From: Caulobacterales bacterium
Lineage (GTDB): Bacteria > Pseudomonadota > Alphaproteobacteria > Caulobacterales > Parvularculaceae
DNA: 64,000 nucleotides
Direction: 5' to 3'
Assembly: GCA_020638525.1 (NCBI GenBank)
Contig: JACKIL010000007.1
Span: 1-64,000 of the forward strand
Below the pieces are notes generated by a model. It saw only the letters and a list, made by a program, of their open reading frames with translations. It did no database searches and was not told where the DNA came from. How positions within the stretch are numbered: the first letter of the stretch is position 1; each line of letters begins with the position of its first letter. Position numbers and translations under genes: made by a program. Positions 40,046 through 48,967 of this stretch are shown here, one piece after another.

Positions 40046-40391
40046 TTGCGGGCGCTCCCTCCCTCATTTTTTGGGAATTGAAGCCAACACCTGCCCCAAG
40101 CCAGGCTGATCACCCTCTCGGCCGGTAGTAACCGCGCGCGCTGGCGGGGCTCGGGGAGGTCCTACCGGTACCATTTTGCAACAGCCGCGAGGCGAGTTCA
40201 GCCGCCCTGATGGCTGGAATGGCCATTTTCCGCGGACAGCGCCCCGGACGGGCTGGAACATTCCGCTAAAGACGGTAAAACGACAGATCAGAGTAAATTG
40301 CTGCGGTGCGTCATAGGGCGTGCGGGCGAAATGAAAACCACAGGCGGCCAAGCCGCCCAGCAACCGGGTTGAGTCTCAAGGGGACAAGAAC
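40046..40391 (+). other. Intergenic region between xseB and dxs
   Basis: The 346-bp gap holds no credible gene. The only marked structure is a 6-bp hairpin, GGCGGC-CAA-GCCGCC (40343-40357), in the likely dxs leader, 34 bases before the ATG. I looked for TPP or other riboswitch features because Dxs is thiamine-dependent and found none of the TPP consensus elements. Confidence 0.4.
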
Positions 40392-42305
40392 ATGGCCGTC
40401 ACCACGCCGCTCCTCGACACCGTCAAAATTCCGGCGGACCTGCGCAAGCTCGAAAAGAGCCAGCTTCGCCAGTTCGCAGACGAACTGCGGGCGGAGATGA
40501 TCGACGCTGTCTCCGAGACGGGCGGACATCTGGGCTCGGGCCTCGGCGTCGTCGAACTGACGACGGCGATCCATTATGTCTTCAACACGCCGGACGATAG
40601 GCTCGTCTGGGACGTCGGCCACCAGTGCTATCCGCACAAGATCATCACCGGACGGCGTGACCGCATCCGTACCCTGCGCCAACCCGGCGGCCTTTCAGGT
40701 TTCACCAAGCGTTCCGAAAGCGAGTATGATCCGTTCGGCGCAGCGCACGCCGCGACGTCGATTTCCGCCGCGCTTGGTTTTGCGCGCGCGCGCGATCATC
40801 TCAAGAAGGACAATCACGCCATCGCCGTTATCGGTGACGGGTCGATGTCAGGCGGCATGGCCTATGAAGGCCTCAACAATGCCGGCCATCTCGGCACGAA
40901 ATTTATCGTCATCCTGAACGACAACGACATGTCGATCGCGCCGCCGGTCGGCGCCATGAGCGCTTATCTCGCGCGCGCTTCTTCTTCGGGCGTCTATCAG
41001 GGCTTCCGTAATTTCGGCAAACAGCTCGCGAAACGCCTTCCGCCGGCGCTCTACTCGAAGCTCGCCAAGGCTGAGGAATACGGCCGCGGCATGGTCACCG
41101 GCGGCACGCTCTTCGAAGAGCTCGGCTTCTACTATGTCGGCCCGATCGACGGTCACAATCTCGATCATCTTATTCCAGTGCTCGAAAATGTGCGCGACAT
41201 GAAAGATGGGCCGGTGCTCGTTCACGTCGTGACCAAAAAGGGCAAAGGCTATCCGCCTGCGGAAGAAGCCTATGACAAATATCACGGCGTCACGAAGTTC
41301 GATGTCGTGTCGGGCAAACAGAAGAAGGGCTCGGCGAACGCGCCGGCCTATCAGAAAGTCTTCGGCCAGGCGCTCGTTCGCGAAGCGAAGGAAGACGAGC
41401 GGATCGTCGGCATCACCGCGGCGATGCCGTCCGGAACGAGCCTCGATCTCTTTGCGGACGCATTTCCGGACCGCATGTACGATGTCGGCATCGCCGAGCA
41501 GCACGCGGTGACTTTCGCCGCGGGCCTTGCGGCGGACGGCATGCGTCCCTTCGCGGCGATCTACTCGACCTTCCTGCAGCGCGCTTACGACTCTGTCGTT
41601 CACGACGTCGCAATCCAGAACCTGCCGGTTCGCTTCCCGATGGACCGTGCGGGTCTCGTCGGCGCTGACGGCTCGACGCATGCAGGCTCGTTCGACATCG
41701 CCTATCTCGGTTGTCTGCCGAACATGGTGCTGATGGCGGCGGGCGATGAAGCCGAGCTCGTTCACATGACTCGCACGGCGGTCGAGTATGACGAAGGCCC
41801 GATCGCGTTCCGTTATCCGCGCGGCGAGGGCGTCGGCGTCGAGCTGCCTGAGCGCGGCAAGATTCTCGAAATCGGTAAAGGACGCATTGTCCGTGAAGGG
41901 ACGAAAGTTGCGATCCTCGCCTATGGCACGCGTCTGGCGGAAGCGCTGAAAGCGGCGGACATGCTCGACGCCCAAGGGCTTTCGACGACGGTCGCCGATG
42001 CGCGCTTTGCAAAGCCGCTCGATCACGATCTCGTCCTTCAGCTCGTGCGCAATCACGAGGTCATTATCACCGTCGAGGAAGGCTCGCGCGGCGGCTTTGG
42101 CGCGTTCGTGCTCCACTTCCTCGCCGATCAGGGCCTGCTCGACAATGGGCTCAAGATCCGCGTCATGACGCTGCCTGACATCTTCCAGGATCAGGATTCG
42201 CCGTTCAACATGTATGAGACGGCGCATCTTAACGCGGCGCACATCGTCGAGCGCGCCCGCGAAGCCCTCGGCATGTCGGCGACGGTCATCAATCTTCGGG
42301 GCTAG
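40392..42305 (+). CDS. dxs: 1-deoxy-D-xylulose-5-phosphate synthase
   Basis: The 637-residue thiamine-diphosphate enzyme joins pyruvate and glyceraldehyde 3-phosphate in the first step of the MEP isoprenoid pathway; DXP also feeds thiamine and pyridoxal synthesis. It shows GGHLGSGLGVVELTTAIHYVFN and WDVGHQCYPHKI near the N-terminus, the ThDP motif GDGSMSGGMAYEGLNNAG, and the transketolase middle domain (MPSGTSLDLFADAFPDRMYDVGIAEQHA in part). Its length is that of other Dxs enzymes. A terminator follows. Confidence 0.97.
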   Translation: MAVTTPLLDTVKIPADLRKLEKSQLRQFADELRAEMIDAVSETGGHLGSGLGVVELTTAIHYVFNTPDDRLVWDVGHQCYPHKIITGRRDRIRTLRQPGGLSGFTKRSESEYDPFGAAHAATSISAALGFARARDHLKKDNHAIAVIGDGSMSGGMAYEGLNNAGHLGTKFIVILNDNDMSIAPPVGAMSAYLARASSSGVYQGFRNFGKQLAKRLPPALYSKLAKAEEYGRGMVTGGTLFEELGFYYVGPIDGHNLDHLIPVLENVRDMKDGPVLVHVVTKKGKGYPPAEEAYDKYHGVTKFDVVSGKQKKGSANAPAYQKVFGQALVREAKEDERIVGITAAMPSGTSLDLFADAFPDRMYDVGIAEQHAVTFAAGLAADGMRPFAAIYSTFLQRAYDSVVHDVAIQNLPVRFPMDRAGLVGADGSTHAGSFDIAYLGCLPNMVLMAAGDEAELVHMTRTAVEYDEGPIAFRYPRGEGVGVELPERGKILEIGKGRIVREGTKVAILAYGTRLAEALKAADMLDAQGLSTTVADARFAKPLDHDLVLQLVRNHEVIITVEEGSRGGFGAFVLHFLADQGLLDNGLKIRVMTLPDIFQDQDSPFNMYETAHLNAAHIVERAREALGMSATVINLRG

Positions 42306-42332
42306 GGGCGGTCCGGATCCCCTGAAGAAAGC

Positions 42333-42366
42333 AACGGCGTCCCTTCCGGGGCGCCGTTCTTCTTTT
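42333..42366 (+). terminator. Rho-independent terminator after dxs
   Basis: AACGGCGTCCC (42333-42343) pairs with GGGGCGCCGTT (42348-42358), with one T-G wobble, around a TTCC tetraloop. CTTCTTTTG follows. It lies 27 bases after the dxs stop and separates dxs from the symporter gene. Confidence 0.85.
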
Positions 42367-42458
42367 GTGTCGGTGTAATGCGGCCGACAGAAGTTTTTTC
42401 TTCCCTCGCCAGCCAACCTGTTGCTGAATGACCGGCGTTTCCCACCGGAGGCTTCCCC

Positions 42459-43931
42459 GTGCACGAACTTTCGCCGACCAAGCTCGCCATCTTTATCGTC
42501 CTTTATGTGGCGGCGCAGATCGGGATCGGGCTCTGGTTTGCGCGCGGCGCGAAGTCGGACACGGATTATTACCTCGCCGGACGCAAGCTTGGTTTCCTGC
42601 CGCTTTCCCTGTCGATTTTTGCGACATGGTTCGGCGCGGAAACGATCCTCGGGTCGTCGGCGGCAATTGCGGAAGGCGGGCTCGCCGGCGCGCGCGCCGA
42701 ACCTTTCGGCTATGCGATCTGTCTTGTCGGCATGGCGATCCTCATCGCCGGTTCGATCCGCGAGAAGGGCTATGTGACGATTGCGGACTTCTTCCGCGAT
42801 CGGTTCGGGCATCACGCCGAGCTTCTCGTCGCGGTCATCTCTGTCATCATCTCTGTCATCTGGGCTGGCGCGCAGCTTCTCGCCGTGTCGGCTATTCTCG
42901 AAACCGCGCTGAATATTCCCGGCGTCATCACGCTCTTCGTCGCCGCCGCCATCGTGATTTTCTACTGCTATTTCGGCGGGCTTATGGGCGATGTCGTGAC
43001 TGACATCATTCAGGGCGTTTTCCTGATCGGCGGCGCCGTCGTGCTCTTCCTTGCAGTGGCCCAACAGTTCGGCGGCGTCGGAGCGATGATCGGATCGATC
43101 CAGACGGAGCAGTTGCGGTTAGTGAGCCCTGGCGAAAGCGTTTTCGGCCGCGTCGATTCCTGGGCGATCCCTGTGCTTGGCAGCCTTGTCACGCAGGAAG
43201 TCATCACGCGCTTTCTCGCGGCGCGCAATGTGAAGGTCGCGCGGCGGGCGTGTTACTCCGCCGCCGGACTTTACCTCGCGGTCGGCTGCCTGCCGGTCCT
43301 GATAGGTCTTGCGGGCGCGCATCTCGACATTCCGGGAGCTGACGGCGACAATTTCATCCCGGCGTTGGCTCTTGCGACATTGCCGCCAATGCTTGCGATC
43401 ATTTTCACCGGCGCGCTTTTTTCGGCGATCCTGTCGACCGTCGACTCGAACCTCCTCGCCGTGTCGTCGCTCGTTTCGATCAACATTCTTCGCCGTTTCC
43501 ATTCGCATGCGAGCGAGAAGCTGCAGCTCAGAACCGCACGTTTTGCGACTGTCGGCGCCGGTCTTCTCGCGCTCTGCGTCGCGATGGCGGGGTCGGACAT
43601 TTACGAGCTGATCGCCATGACCTCCGTGTTCGGGCAGGGCGGCATCCTCATCGCGACGCTCTTCGGTCTTCGCACCCGCTTTGGCGGCACGCGCGCGGCG
43701 CTTCTGTCGATCTATGTTTGCGTCATCTTCAACCTGATGACGCTTCTCGTCCTTCCGCTCTATGACTCACTGTCTGGCGGCATGGGGTTGCCGGCGGCGC
43801 TGAGCGCCGTTCTCTCCGGCGATGTCGAGCCGATCCCCGGCTACTTCCTTTATTCCATCGCCGCCTCGCTCATCACCTATGTGCTCTTTGCGAGCTTTGA
43901 GAAGCGCGCCGCCGTTGCTCCGGCCCAATGA
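42459..43931 (+). CDS. Sodium:solute symporter (SSS) family protein
   Basis: The 490-residue carrier has about 13 membrane segments. It shows the SSS signs near the N-terminus (SDTDYYLAGRKLGFLPLSLSIFATWFGAETILG, residues 33-66), VVTDIIQGVFLIGGAVVLF, and the family signature region LFSAILSTVDSNLLAVSSLVSINILRR. The solute is unknown; members carry proline, acetate, pantothenate or sugars. The GTG start at 42459 has CGGAGG upstream and no better alternative. Its end overlaps tlyA (ATGA). Confidence 0.9.
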   Translation: MHELSPTKLAIFIVLYVAAQIGIGLWFARGAKSDTDYYLAGRKLGFLPLSLSIFATWFGAETILGSSAAIAEGGLAGARAEPFGYAICLVGMAILIAGSIREKGYVTIADFFRDRFGHHAELLVAVISVIISVIWAGAQLLAVSAILETALNIPGVITLFVAAAIVIFYCYFGGLMGDVVTDIIQGVFLIGGAVVLFLAVAQQFGGVGAMIGSIQTEQLRLVSPGESVFGRVDSWAIPVLGSLVTQEVITRFLAARNVKVARRACYSAAGLYLAVGCLPVLIGLAGAHLDIPGADGDNFIPALALATLPPMLAIIFTGALFSAILSTVDSNLLAVSSLVSINILRRFHSHASEKLQLRTARFATVGAGLLALCVAMAGSDIYELIAMTSVFGQGGILIATLFGLRTRFGGTRAALLSIYVCVIFNLMTLLVLPLYDSLSGGMGLPAALSAVLSGDVEPIPGYFLYSIAASLITYVLFASFEKRAAVAPAQ

Positions 43932-44674
43932 GTGAACGGTCTGAATCGGCGCGGCTCGACCGGCGTCTGGTTGAAATCGGCGCATTCCCGACGCGCGCCC
44001 GCGCACAGGCCGCGATCGCTGCGGGGCTCGTGCGCATCAATGGCGCGCTAGCGACGAAGGCCTCGCAAAACGTCGCTGCAGATGCGGATATTTCGGTCGA
44101 AGGCGACGTTCACCCATACGTCTCGCGCGGCGGGCTGAAACTCGAAGGCGCGCTCGATCGCTTCGGCGTCGACCCTTCGGGCAAGACTTGTCTCGACCTC
44201 GGCGCCTCAACAGGCGGCTTTACGGATGTTCTCTTAAGGCGCGGCGCAGCGAAGGTTTACGCAGTCGACGTCGGCGCCGGGCAATTACATGAATCCCTGC
44301 GCGCCGAGCCGCGCGTCGTCAGCCTTGAGAAGACCCATGCGAAGGATTTGTCGCGAACGCTGATTCCGGATGCGATAGATTTTCTCGTCTGCGATGTGAG
44401 CTTCATCAGCATGCGCAAGGCGCTTCCGCCGGCGCTTGCGCTCTGCGCCCCGACGGCGCAAATCGTGTCGCTCATCAAGCCGCAATTCGAGTTCGGCCCG
44501 GACAAGATCGGCAAAGGCGGCATGGTGACGGCGACCGAGGAAGAGATGAACGAAATGCTTGCCGAAATGCGCGACTGGCTGACCGCCGAAGGCTGGCGCG
44601 TCTCGGGCGTCATTGATAGCCCGATCCTCGGCGGGGAAGGCGCGAAGGAATTTCTCATTGCGGCGTCGCGCTAA
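43928..44674 (+). CDS. tlyA: TlyA family rRNA methyltransferase
   Basis: The 248-residue protein has an N-terminal S4 RNA-binding domain (RLDRRLVEIGAFPTRARAQAAI, then GLVRINGALATKASQNVA) and a FtsJ-like methyltransferase domain with KTCLDLGASTGGFTDVLLRRGA, AVDVGAGQL, CDVSFISMRKALPP and LIKPQFEFGPD. TlyA proteins 2'-O-methylate cytidines of 16S and/or 23S rRNA. It overlaps the symporter by 4 bases upstream and the RNA methyltransferase start by 17 bases downstream. Confidence 0.92.
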   Translation: MSERSESARLDRRLVEIGAFPTRARAQAAIAAGLVRINGALATKASQNVAADADISVEGDVHPYVSRGGLKLEGALDRFGVDPSGKTCLDLGASTGGFTDVLLRRGAAKVYAVDVGAGQLHESLRAEPRVVSLEKTHAKDLSRTLIPDAIDFLVCDVSFISMRKALPPALALCAPTAQIVSLIKPQFEFGPDKIGKGGMVTATEEEMNEMLAEMRDWLTAEGWRVSGVIDSPILGGEGAKEFLIAASR

Positions 44675-45935
44675 GCCTTCCCCTCCTGCAAAACGCCTGA
44701 CGGTTTCGATCGGCGAAATCGGCGCGCGCGGCGATGGCGTGGCACACGCAGATGGCCGCGAAATCTTCGTGCCGCTGACGGCGCCGGGGGATATCGCGCT
44801 CATCGAAGCCCGCGGCGAGCGCGGACGCCTGATCGAGCTGATCGAGCAAAGTCCGAATAGAGTCGCGCCTCCATGCCCGCATTACGGCGCTTGCGGCGGC
44901 TGCGCGCTGCAGCATGTCGATGAAGTGTTCTATCGCGCGTGGAAACGCGAGCGCGTGATCGAAGCGCTGGCGCGTGCAGGGCTTGGCGATGTTCCTGTGA
45001 ACGATCTTGTCGCGACGCCGCCCGCAACGCGCCGGCGCGCGACATTCGCTGTTCGACGGTTGAAGGGCGGGGTGGCCCTTGGTTTTAACGAGCGGCAATC
45101 GTCGAACATCGTCGACCTGAAAAAGTGCCTCATTCTGCATCCCGATCTTCTGGCGAGATTGGGCGGCTTGCGCGCGCTCGCCGTTTCGCTCGGCACGCCT
45201 TCCTTCGACCTCGCGGTGACGCTCTGCCGCAATGGCCTCGACATCGACATCACCGGCGCGCGCATGGAAGAGCCGCGCGGGGCGGCGCTTCTCAAGATTA
45301 CGGATGTGGCGACGGCGGCAGGTTGCATGCGGATCTGCATCAATGGGGAGGCGCTGATCACCTTCGAGCCGCCGCTCATCGATTTCGACGGCGTCGCGGT
45401 TACGCCGCCGCCGGGCGCCTTCCTGCAAGCAAGCAAGGAAGGGGAGGCGGCGCTTATCGGTCTCGTGAAGAAGGGCGTCGGCGGCGCCCGCAAGATTTGC
45501 GATCTCTTCGCCGGATGCGGCTCGTTCGCTTTACCGCTCGCGAGAAGCGCTTCGCTTTCTGCTTATGACAGCGACGCTGGCGCGATCGGCGCGCTCTCGA
45601 CGGGCGCTGCGAACGCGCAGCGCGCGGGGCTTGCTATCAATCCGGTCCGCGCAGAAGCGCGGGACCTTTTCGAGCGGCCCCTTCAGGTGGATGAGCTTTC
45701 CGGTTTCGACGCCGCCGTTTTCGACCCGCCGCGGGCCGGCGCGCGCGCACAGGCGGAAACTCTGGCTGCTTCCCGCGTGCCGCTCGTCATTGGCGTTTCG
45801 TGCAATCCCGCGACATTCGCGCGCGACGCCGCGCTTCTGGTCGCAGGCGGATACCGCCTTGAGGAGGTGACGCCGGTCGACCAGTTTGTCTATTCTTCCC
45901 ATGTCGAACTCGTCGGCGTTTTCAGGAAGGGTTGA
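44658..45935 (+). CDS. RNA m5U methyltransferase, TrmA/RlmD type with 4Fe-4S motif
   Basis: The 425-residue enzyme starts with a short TRAM-like domain (VSIGEIGARGDGVAH), then an iron-sulfur Cys motif CPHYGACGGCALQH with a later Cys in KKCLILHP, and a C-terminal class I methyltransferase (DLFAGCGSFALPLAR, AVFDPPRAGARAQ). The closing SCNPATFARDAALL holds the nucleophilic Cys of the uracil-C5 methyltransferases. The target U is in 23S rRNA or tRNA; I cannot tell which. I chose TTG 44658, preceded by AAGGAA at 7 bases; no ATG or GTG fits the N-terminus. Confidence 0.88.
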   Translation: MRRRAKPSPPAKRLTVSIGEIGARGDGVAHADGREIFVPLTAPGDIALIEARGERGRLIELIEQSPNRVAPPCPHYGACGGCALQHVDEVFYRAWKRERVIEALARAGLGDVPVNDLVATPPATRRRATFAVRRLKGGVALGFNERQSSNIVDLKKCLILHPDLLARLGGLRALAVSLGTPSFDLAVTLCRNGLDIDITGARMEEPRGAALLKITDVATAAGCMRICINGEALITFEPPLIDFDGVAVTPPPGAFLQASKEGEAALIGLVKKGVGGARKICDLFAGCGSFALPLARSASLSAYDSDAGAIGALSTGAANAQRAGLAINPVRAEARDLFERPLQVDELSGFDAAVFDPPRAGARAQAETLAASRVPLVIGVSCNPATFARDAALLVAGGYRLEEVTPVDQFVYSSHVELVGVFRKG

Positions 45936-45938
45936 CTG

Positions 45939-47024
45939 ATGGCGTCCCTCGCAGGCGCGATTGAGCTGGCGGCCAAACGCGCCGCCTATAGCGCGACGCA
46001 GCTTGCGCGCATCGCCTGGTATACCGGCCACTATGTCGCCGGTCGGCGGAAAATGGGTCCGCTCACCAATCCCGGCGAAGCGCCCTATGCGGAAGAATTC
46101 GCATCGCTCGACCGCGAGAGATTGAAGATAGCTTTCCGCGAACTGTTCCGCACGGATTGGCGCAATATTGAGAGCGGCGTCTACAAGCTTCCGCTGGAAA
46201 CGAGCCGGCCCCCGTCGCTCGGCAAGCTGCTTCGTCTCAGCAAGGATTATCTCCGAGACACGGAAAGCGTCGCGCGCCGCAAATATGGAAATGCTCACTC
46301 GGAAGTTTTGCGGCCTGATCTTTCCGAAAAATACCCGCGCTATTATCTGCAAAACTTCCATTATCAGTCAGATGGCTGGCTCTCTGACGATTCGGCCGAA
46401 CGTTATGAGATGCAGGTCGAAACGCTGTTCACAGGCGCTGCAGGCGCGATGCGGCGCCAGGCGCTGCCTTTTATTCGCCGCGCAATCGATGGGCGCGATC
46501 CCGCCTCGATTACCTATCTCGATATGGCGTGCGGAACGGGCGGATTCCTCAAAGAGGTGAAGCATAACTGGCCGCTGCTCGATGCGACGGCGCTTGATCT
46601 TTCCCCCGCTTATCTCGGCAAGGCGCGCGCGGCGCTTGGCGGCGAGCGCAACATGCGTTTTATCGAGGCGCGGGCGGAAGCGACGAGGCTCGCCGACGCC
46701 TCGTTCGACATCATCACAGCGGTCTATCTCTTCCATGAGCTGCCGCCAGCGGTGCGCAAGGAAGTGGCGAAGGAGATTTCGCGGCTGCTGAAGCCGGGCG
46801 GCGCTTTCATTCTCGTCGACACCATTCAGTATGGAGACGAACCGGGCCTCGATACGCTTCTTGAGAACTTTCCGCGCGGCTTCCATGAGCCCTATTACGA
46901 CAGCTATTGTCGGGCAGATCTCACCGCGCTCTTCGATGAGGCCAGCCTTCGCAAGTGCGATGAAACGGTCGCTTTCCTCACCAAGGCGACGCTTTTCGAG
47001 CGCCCTCGCTCGACTATCTCTTAG
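45939..47024 (+). CDS. Class I SAM-dependent methyltransferase
   Basis: The 361-residue protein has an N-terminal helical region of about 150 residues (with YTGHYVAGRRKMGPL) and a C-terminal methyltransferase domain. In that domain are YLDMACGTGGFLKEVKHNWP (motif I), TALDLSPAYLGKAR, and the motif IV/VI blocks ASFDIITAVYLFHELP and RLLKPGGAFILVDTIQYGD, like UbiE/Methyltransf_11 enzymes. The N-terminal region is unlike small-molecule methyltransferases and may choose the substrate. It begins 3 bases after the upstream stop, suggesting co-transcription with the tRNA/rRNA modification genes. Confidence 0.8.
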   Translation: MASLAGAIELAAKRAAYSATQLARIAWYTGHYVAGRRKMGPLTNPGEAPYAEEFASLDRERLKIAFRELFRTDWRNIESGVYKLPLETSRPPSLGKLLRLSKDYLRDTESVARRKYGNAHSEVLRPDLSEKYPRYYLQNFHYQSDGWLSDDSAERYEMQVETLFTGAAGAMRRQALPFIRRAIDGRDPASITYLDMACGTGGFLKEVKHNWPLLDATALDLSPAYLGKARAALGGERNMRFIEARAEATRLADASFDIITAVYLFHELPPAVRKEVAKEISRLLKPGGAFILVDTIQYGDEPGLDTLLENFPRGFHEPYYDSYCRADLTALFDEASLRKCDETVAFLTKATLFERPRSTIS

Positions 47025-47125
47025 CGATTGTTTAACCGGCCCTCGCGACATTTAAGCGGTTGAAGTCCCGGCTGCGTCGGCGCGCCTTTGAGGCGGCCTT
47101 TCGCACCAGAAGGGAGACCGGGCTG

Positions 47126-48367
47126 ATGGGCGTTCTCGCCGTCGTCATATCCGTTTTCATCGCATTGTCCGCATGCGGCGCGTTCGCTTTGTGGCTGATC
47201 GCGCGGCGGGAGAATGCGGCGCTGAAGGAACGGCTGAAGCGGCAAGGCCGGCTTCTCTCCGGGGCCGCCCAGCAGCTGCGCGCGCCGCTGAACGATGTCC
47301 TCGGCCTTGTGCAGACGCTCGCCATGCGGGGGAACGAGTTTTCCGACGAGAACCGCTCACTTGTCGAAACCGTCGCAGGTTCAGGCGCAACGGCGAAGGC
47401 TGTTCTCCTCGACGTCTTCGATATTCTCGAGATCGAAGCCGGACAGATGAAGCTTCATCCGCGCGTGACGCTCCTGACGGAGATTGTAGATTTCGTCAGG
47501 CGGGCGAACGCACCGCTGGCGACGAAGAAGAATGTCGTTGTCGAATATGATGTGACATCGTCGGCCCGCGTCTGGCTCGCCTTTGACGACATGCGGCTTC
47601 GCCAGTGTGCGAGCGCGATGTTGCGGCAGGCGATCAATCAGGGTCAAAAGAAAATCCAGTTTTCAATCAGTGTCGCCAAGGACGATAAGCAAAAGCACCA
47701 GCGCCGCATCACGATAACCGTGAAAGACGATGCGGCGAACGTTGGCGACGATGTTCTGTCCGGATATTTCTCGCTCAGCGGCGTCAACAAGATCAATTCA
47801 GGAAGCGGCAGCCCGCTATCGCTCTTCGTATCGCGCCTGCTTGCGCGAGAGATGGGAGGCGAGCTTTCCGCAACCCGCGCGCAGGAGGGCGTCGCGCTCA
47901 AGCTGACGGCGCCGGCGAAGTTCGCGCGCGATGCGCATGAAGACAGCAACTCGAAAGATCTGACGCCGTTTGAAGCTGCGCGCGGGCTGATGTGCGACAG
48001 AACCGTGCTGCTGGTGGAGGACAACGCCGCCAACCAGAAAGTGCTCGAAGCCTATTTGAAGCCCGTCCAGCCGAAGAAGATTCTCGCCGCCCATAATGGC
48101 GAGGCGGCGCTCTCTCTGCTTGCGCATGAGAAGTGCGACCTCGTTCTCATGGACACGCAAATGCCCGTGATGAACGGCCTTGCGGCGACGCATATGATCC
48201 GCGCCAGTGGGAAAGAGTGGTCAGACGTGCCGATTATCGCCATCAGCGCTGGCGAGCGCAGCGAGGAAAGAGAAGCCGCTTTCACAGCCGGCGCGAACGC
48301 ATTCCTGTCGAAACCGTTGAGCGCGGATGATCTCTACGAGAAGATCGTGCGTGTCGCTTCCGCTTGA
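47126..48367 (+). CDS. Degenerate sensor kinase fused to a receiver domain
   Basis: The 413-residue protein has one N-terminal membrane helix (VLAVVISVFIALSACGAFALWLIA), a HisKA-like hairpin, an HATPase-like domain and a receiver. The phospho-acceptor His is missing: the H-box reads AQQLRAPLN (residues 48-56) where SHELRTPLN is expected, with Gln49 for His and Gln50 for Glu. The N-box Asn is also changed (MLRQAINQG) and the G1 and G2 boxes are altered (VKDDAANVG, GSGSPLSLF). The receiver is intact: VEDN, Asp343 in LMDTQMPVMNG, the Ser of ISA, and the Lys of SKP. ATG 47126 follows AAGGGAG. Confidence 0.85.
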   Translation: MGVLAVVISVFIALSACGAFALWLIARRENAALKERLKRQGRLLSGAAQQLRAPLNDVLGLVQTLAMRGNEFSDENRSLVETVAGSGATAKAVLLDVFDILEIEAGQMKLHPRVTLLTEIVDFVRRANAPLATKKNVVVEYDVTSSARVWLAFDDMRLRQCASAMLRQAINQGQKKIQFSISVAKDDKQKHQRRITITVKDDAANVGDDVLSGYFSLSGVNKINSGSGSPLSLFVSRLLAREMGGELSATRAQEGVALKLTAPAKFARDAHEDSNSKDLTPFEAARGLMCDRTVLLVEDNAANQKVLEAYLKPVQPKKILAAHNGEAALSLLAHEKCDLVLMDTQMPVMNGLAATHMIRASGKEWSDVPIIAISAGERSEEREAAFTAGANAFLSKPLSADDLYEKIVRVASA

Positions 48368-48370
48368 GGT

Positions 48371-48967
48371 CTATCCCTTGGCGTCGATCACCAGTGCGCG
48401 TTCATAAGCCGGGCGCTTGATGCATCGATCGATATAGGCCTCGATCGGTTTGCTCTGCGGCAGCATGCCGAACTGCTTCATAAAATACGCCGAAGAGCCG
48501 ACCAGAACGTCCGCCGCTGAAAATTTGTCGCCGAGGAGCCACGGCCCGTCTTTGACGCCATTTTCAAGCGTTTCGATCATGAGCTCGAAATCGCCCCAGC
48601 CGTGGCTGAGGCGGTTCGGCGCGATGCCCGAGAATTTCTCAGCCATCGCCGGTTCGATGACGCCAGGCGTGTAGATCATCCACCACAAATAGGCGCCGCG
48701 CATCGGATTGTCGATCGCAGGGGCAAGCTTTGCGGCCGGATAACGGTCGGCGACATAAAGGCCGATCGCCGCGCTGTCAGCGAGACGGACTTCTCCGTCT
48801 GCTAGGGCGGGGACTTTGCCCATCGGGCTTGCGAGCTTGAATTCCGGATCGCGCGTCAAGCCGGGGTCGCGAATGTCGATGAAGACGCGCTCATAAGGAA
48901 CGCCGAGTTCTTCGAGCAGCCAAAGAGCTCGCAAGGACCGCGTTCGTGGGCACCAGAAGAGTTTCAT
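48371..48967 (-). CDS. Glutathione S-transferase
   Basis: The 198-residue GST has the N-terminal thioredoxin-like domain (KLFWCPRTRSLRALWLLEELG, SPMGKVPALADGEVRLADSAAIGLYVADRYP) and the C-terminal helical domain with GPWLLGDKFSAADVLVGSSAYF. Ser/Thr near RTRS and the cis-Pro of KVPAL form the glutathione site. Substrate unknown. It is the third gene of the minus-strand run aroC-hydrolase-GST, overlapping the hydrolase by four bases (ATGA). Confidence 0.9.
   Translation of the reverse strand: MKLFWCPRTRSLRALWLLEELGVPYERVFIDIRDPGLTRDPEFKLASPMGKVPALADGEVRLADSAAIGLYVADRYPAAKLAPAIDNPMRGAYLWWMIYTPGVIEPAMAEKFSGIAPNRLSHGWGDFELMIETLENGVKDGPWLLGDKFSAADVLVGSSAYFMKQFGMLPQSKPIEAYIDRCIKRPAYERALVIDAKG

Noticed and set aside
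40064..40363. 99-codon frame on the minus strand in the xseB-dxs gap
   Set aside because: The composition is Pro/Gly/Arg-rich with no family similarity or ribosome-binding site, and nothing suggests a convergent gene there.
40046..40391. TPP riboswitch upstream of dxs
   Set aside because: Dxs is thiamine-dependent, so I looked for the conserved TPP helices and the CUGAGA-type element and found only a short unrelated hairpin.
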